From NCBI GenBank assembly GCA_003558145.1, contig PWMP01000019.1:1-6815 (forward strand): 6,815 bases of DNA. Direction: 5' to 3'. The translations under genes and the position numbers were made by a program. This stretch comes from Elusimicrobiota bacterium. Lineage in GTDB: Bacteria; CG03; SLGR01; PWQF01. Positions 6,571 through 6,815 of the stretch are shown here, piece by piece (within the stretch, counting starts at the first letter, position 1; every line of letters begins with the position of its first letter). Below the pieces are notes generated by a model. It worked only from the letters and a program-made list of their open reading frames with translations, was not told the origin of the DNA and ran no database searches.

Positions 6571-6815
6571 TTAATTGTCCGTATCCGAAAAAATGAGGTC
6601 TCTTGATTCTTTAAGCTGGTCTACTATTTCCTGAGGCTGGTAGAGAGATAAAACCCTCTGGGCAAGATCCCGGCATTTCTGCACCGTGGTATTTATTATA
6701 ATCTGTTTGACCTTAGGTATGGCTGATGCTGTCATTGAAAGTTTCCTTATGCCCAGCCCTATGAGCAATTCGGTGTAAAGCGTATCGGATGCCATTTCTC
6801 CGCATACTCCCGCCC
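6571..6815 (-). CDS. ptsI: PTS enzyme I (phosphoenolpyruvate-protein phosphotransferase), C-terminal 80 residues
   Basis: Only the last 80 codons are in the window; the gene continues past the right edge. The visible part starts AGVCGEMASD, matching the conserved CGE-A-D segment of the PEP-binding barrel, whose Cys is the acid/base residue of enzyme I (Cys502 in E. coli). It continues with LLIGLGIRKLSMTASAIPKVKQII, equivalent to the family's LLLGMGLDEFSMSA-SIP-VK pattern, and a helical tail. Enzyme I is a cytoplasmic protein that takes phosphate from PEP and passes it to HPr for sugar uptake or regulation. The phospho-His domain is outside the window, so a full PTS role cannot be confirmed. 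Related PEP-utilising enzymes (PpsA, PpdK) are less likely because of the CGEMAS-SMTASAIP pattern. The TAA stop is followed after one base by the lepA start, implying one operon. Confidence 0.9.
   Translation of the reverse strand, partial: AGVCGEMASDTLYTELLIGLGIRKLSMTASAIPKVKQIIINTTVQKCRDLAQRVLSLYQPQEIVDQLKESRDLIFSDTDN

Overview
The window is a bacterial chromosome segment in which every supported gene lies on the minus strand, so the biology reads from right to left. From the right edge the order is: the C-terminal end of PTS enzyme I (ptsI), lepA (elongation factor 4), lepB (signal peptidase I), a complete insertion sequence, and a large secreted repeat protein that runs off the left edge. 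The organism is a bacterium: LepA and the Ser/Lys type I signal peptidase with two N-terminal membrane segments are bacterial. The sequence is moderately AT-leaning. Proteins rich in GLUG motifs are common in uncultivated Gram-negative lineages such as Omnitrophota and Planctomycetota, but this window cannot fix the phylum.

Right part (4133-6815): ptsI, lepA and lepB form a tight block. ptsI stops one base before the TTG start of lepA, and lepA overlaps lepB by 11 bp, so they are very likely cotranscribed and translationally coupled. LepA carries all five GTPase motifs and LepB has its Ser/Lys catalytic dyad. The lepA-lepB pairing is known from many bacteria; ptsI directly upstream is less usual.

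Middle (2527-4032): a well-preserved insertion sequence of about 1.49 kb. It has 21-bp perfect terminal inverted repeats, a perfect 9-bp flanking duplication (8 bp is also possible, because one base is ambiguous), and one intact 460-residue transposase with a plausible D-D-E triad and a CxxH motif, like the IS256 superfamily. The transposase has a near-consensus Shine-Dalgarno sequence that forms part of a 9-bp hairpin ending one base before the ATG. This arrangement could silence translation from read-through transcripts.

Left part (1-2561): an open frame of at least 853 codons encodes a signal peptide, a GLUG-repeat domain, three tandem ~80-residue beta-sandwich-like repeats and the start of a second GLUG domain. 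It is probably an exported, surface-associated or adhesin-like protein. The insertion sequence landed between a good sigma70-like promoter (4076-4104) and this gene. The present reading frame begins at an ATG inside the IS, overlapping the transposase stop codon as ATGA. The reconstructed empty site offers no ATG, GTG or TTG start in frame ahead of the signal peptide. The most interesting point is therefore how this gene is started and expressed now, and how it was before the insertion.
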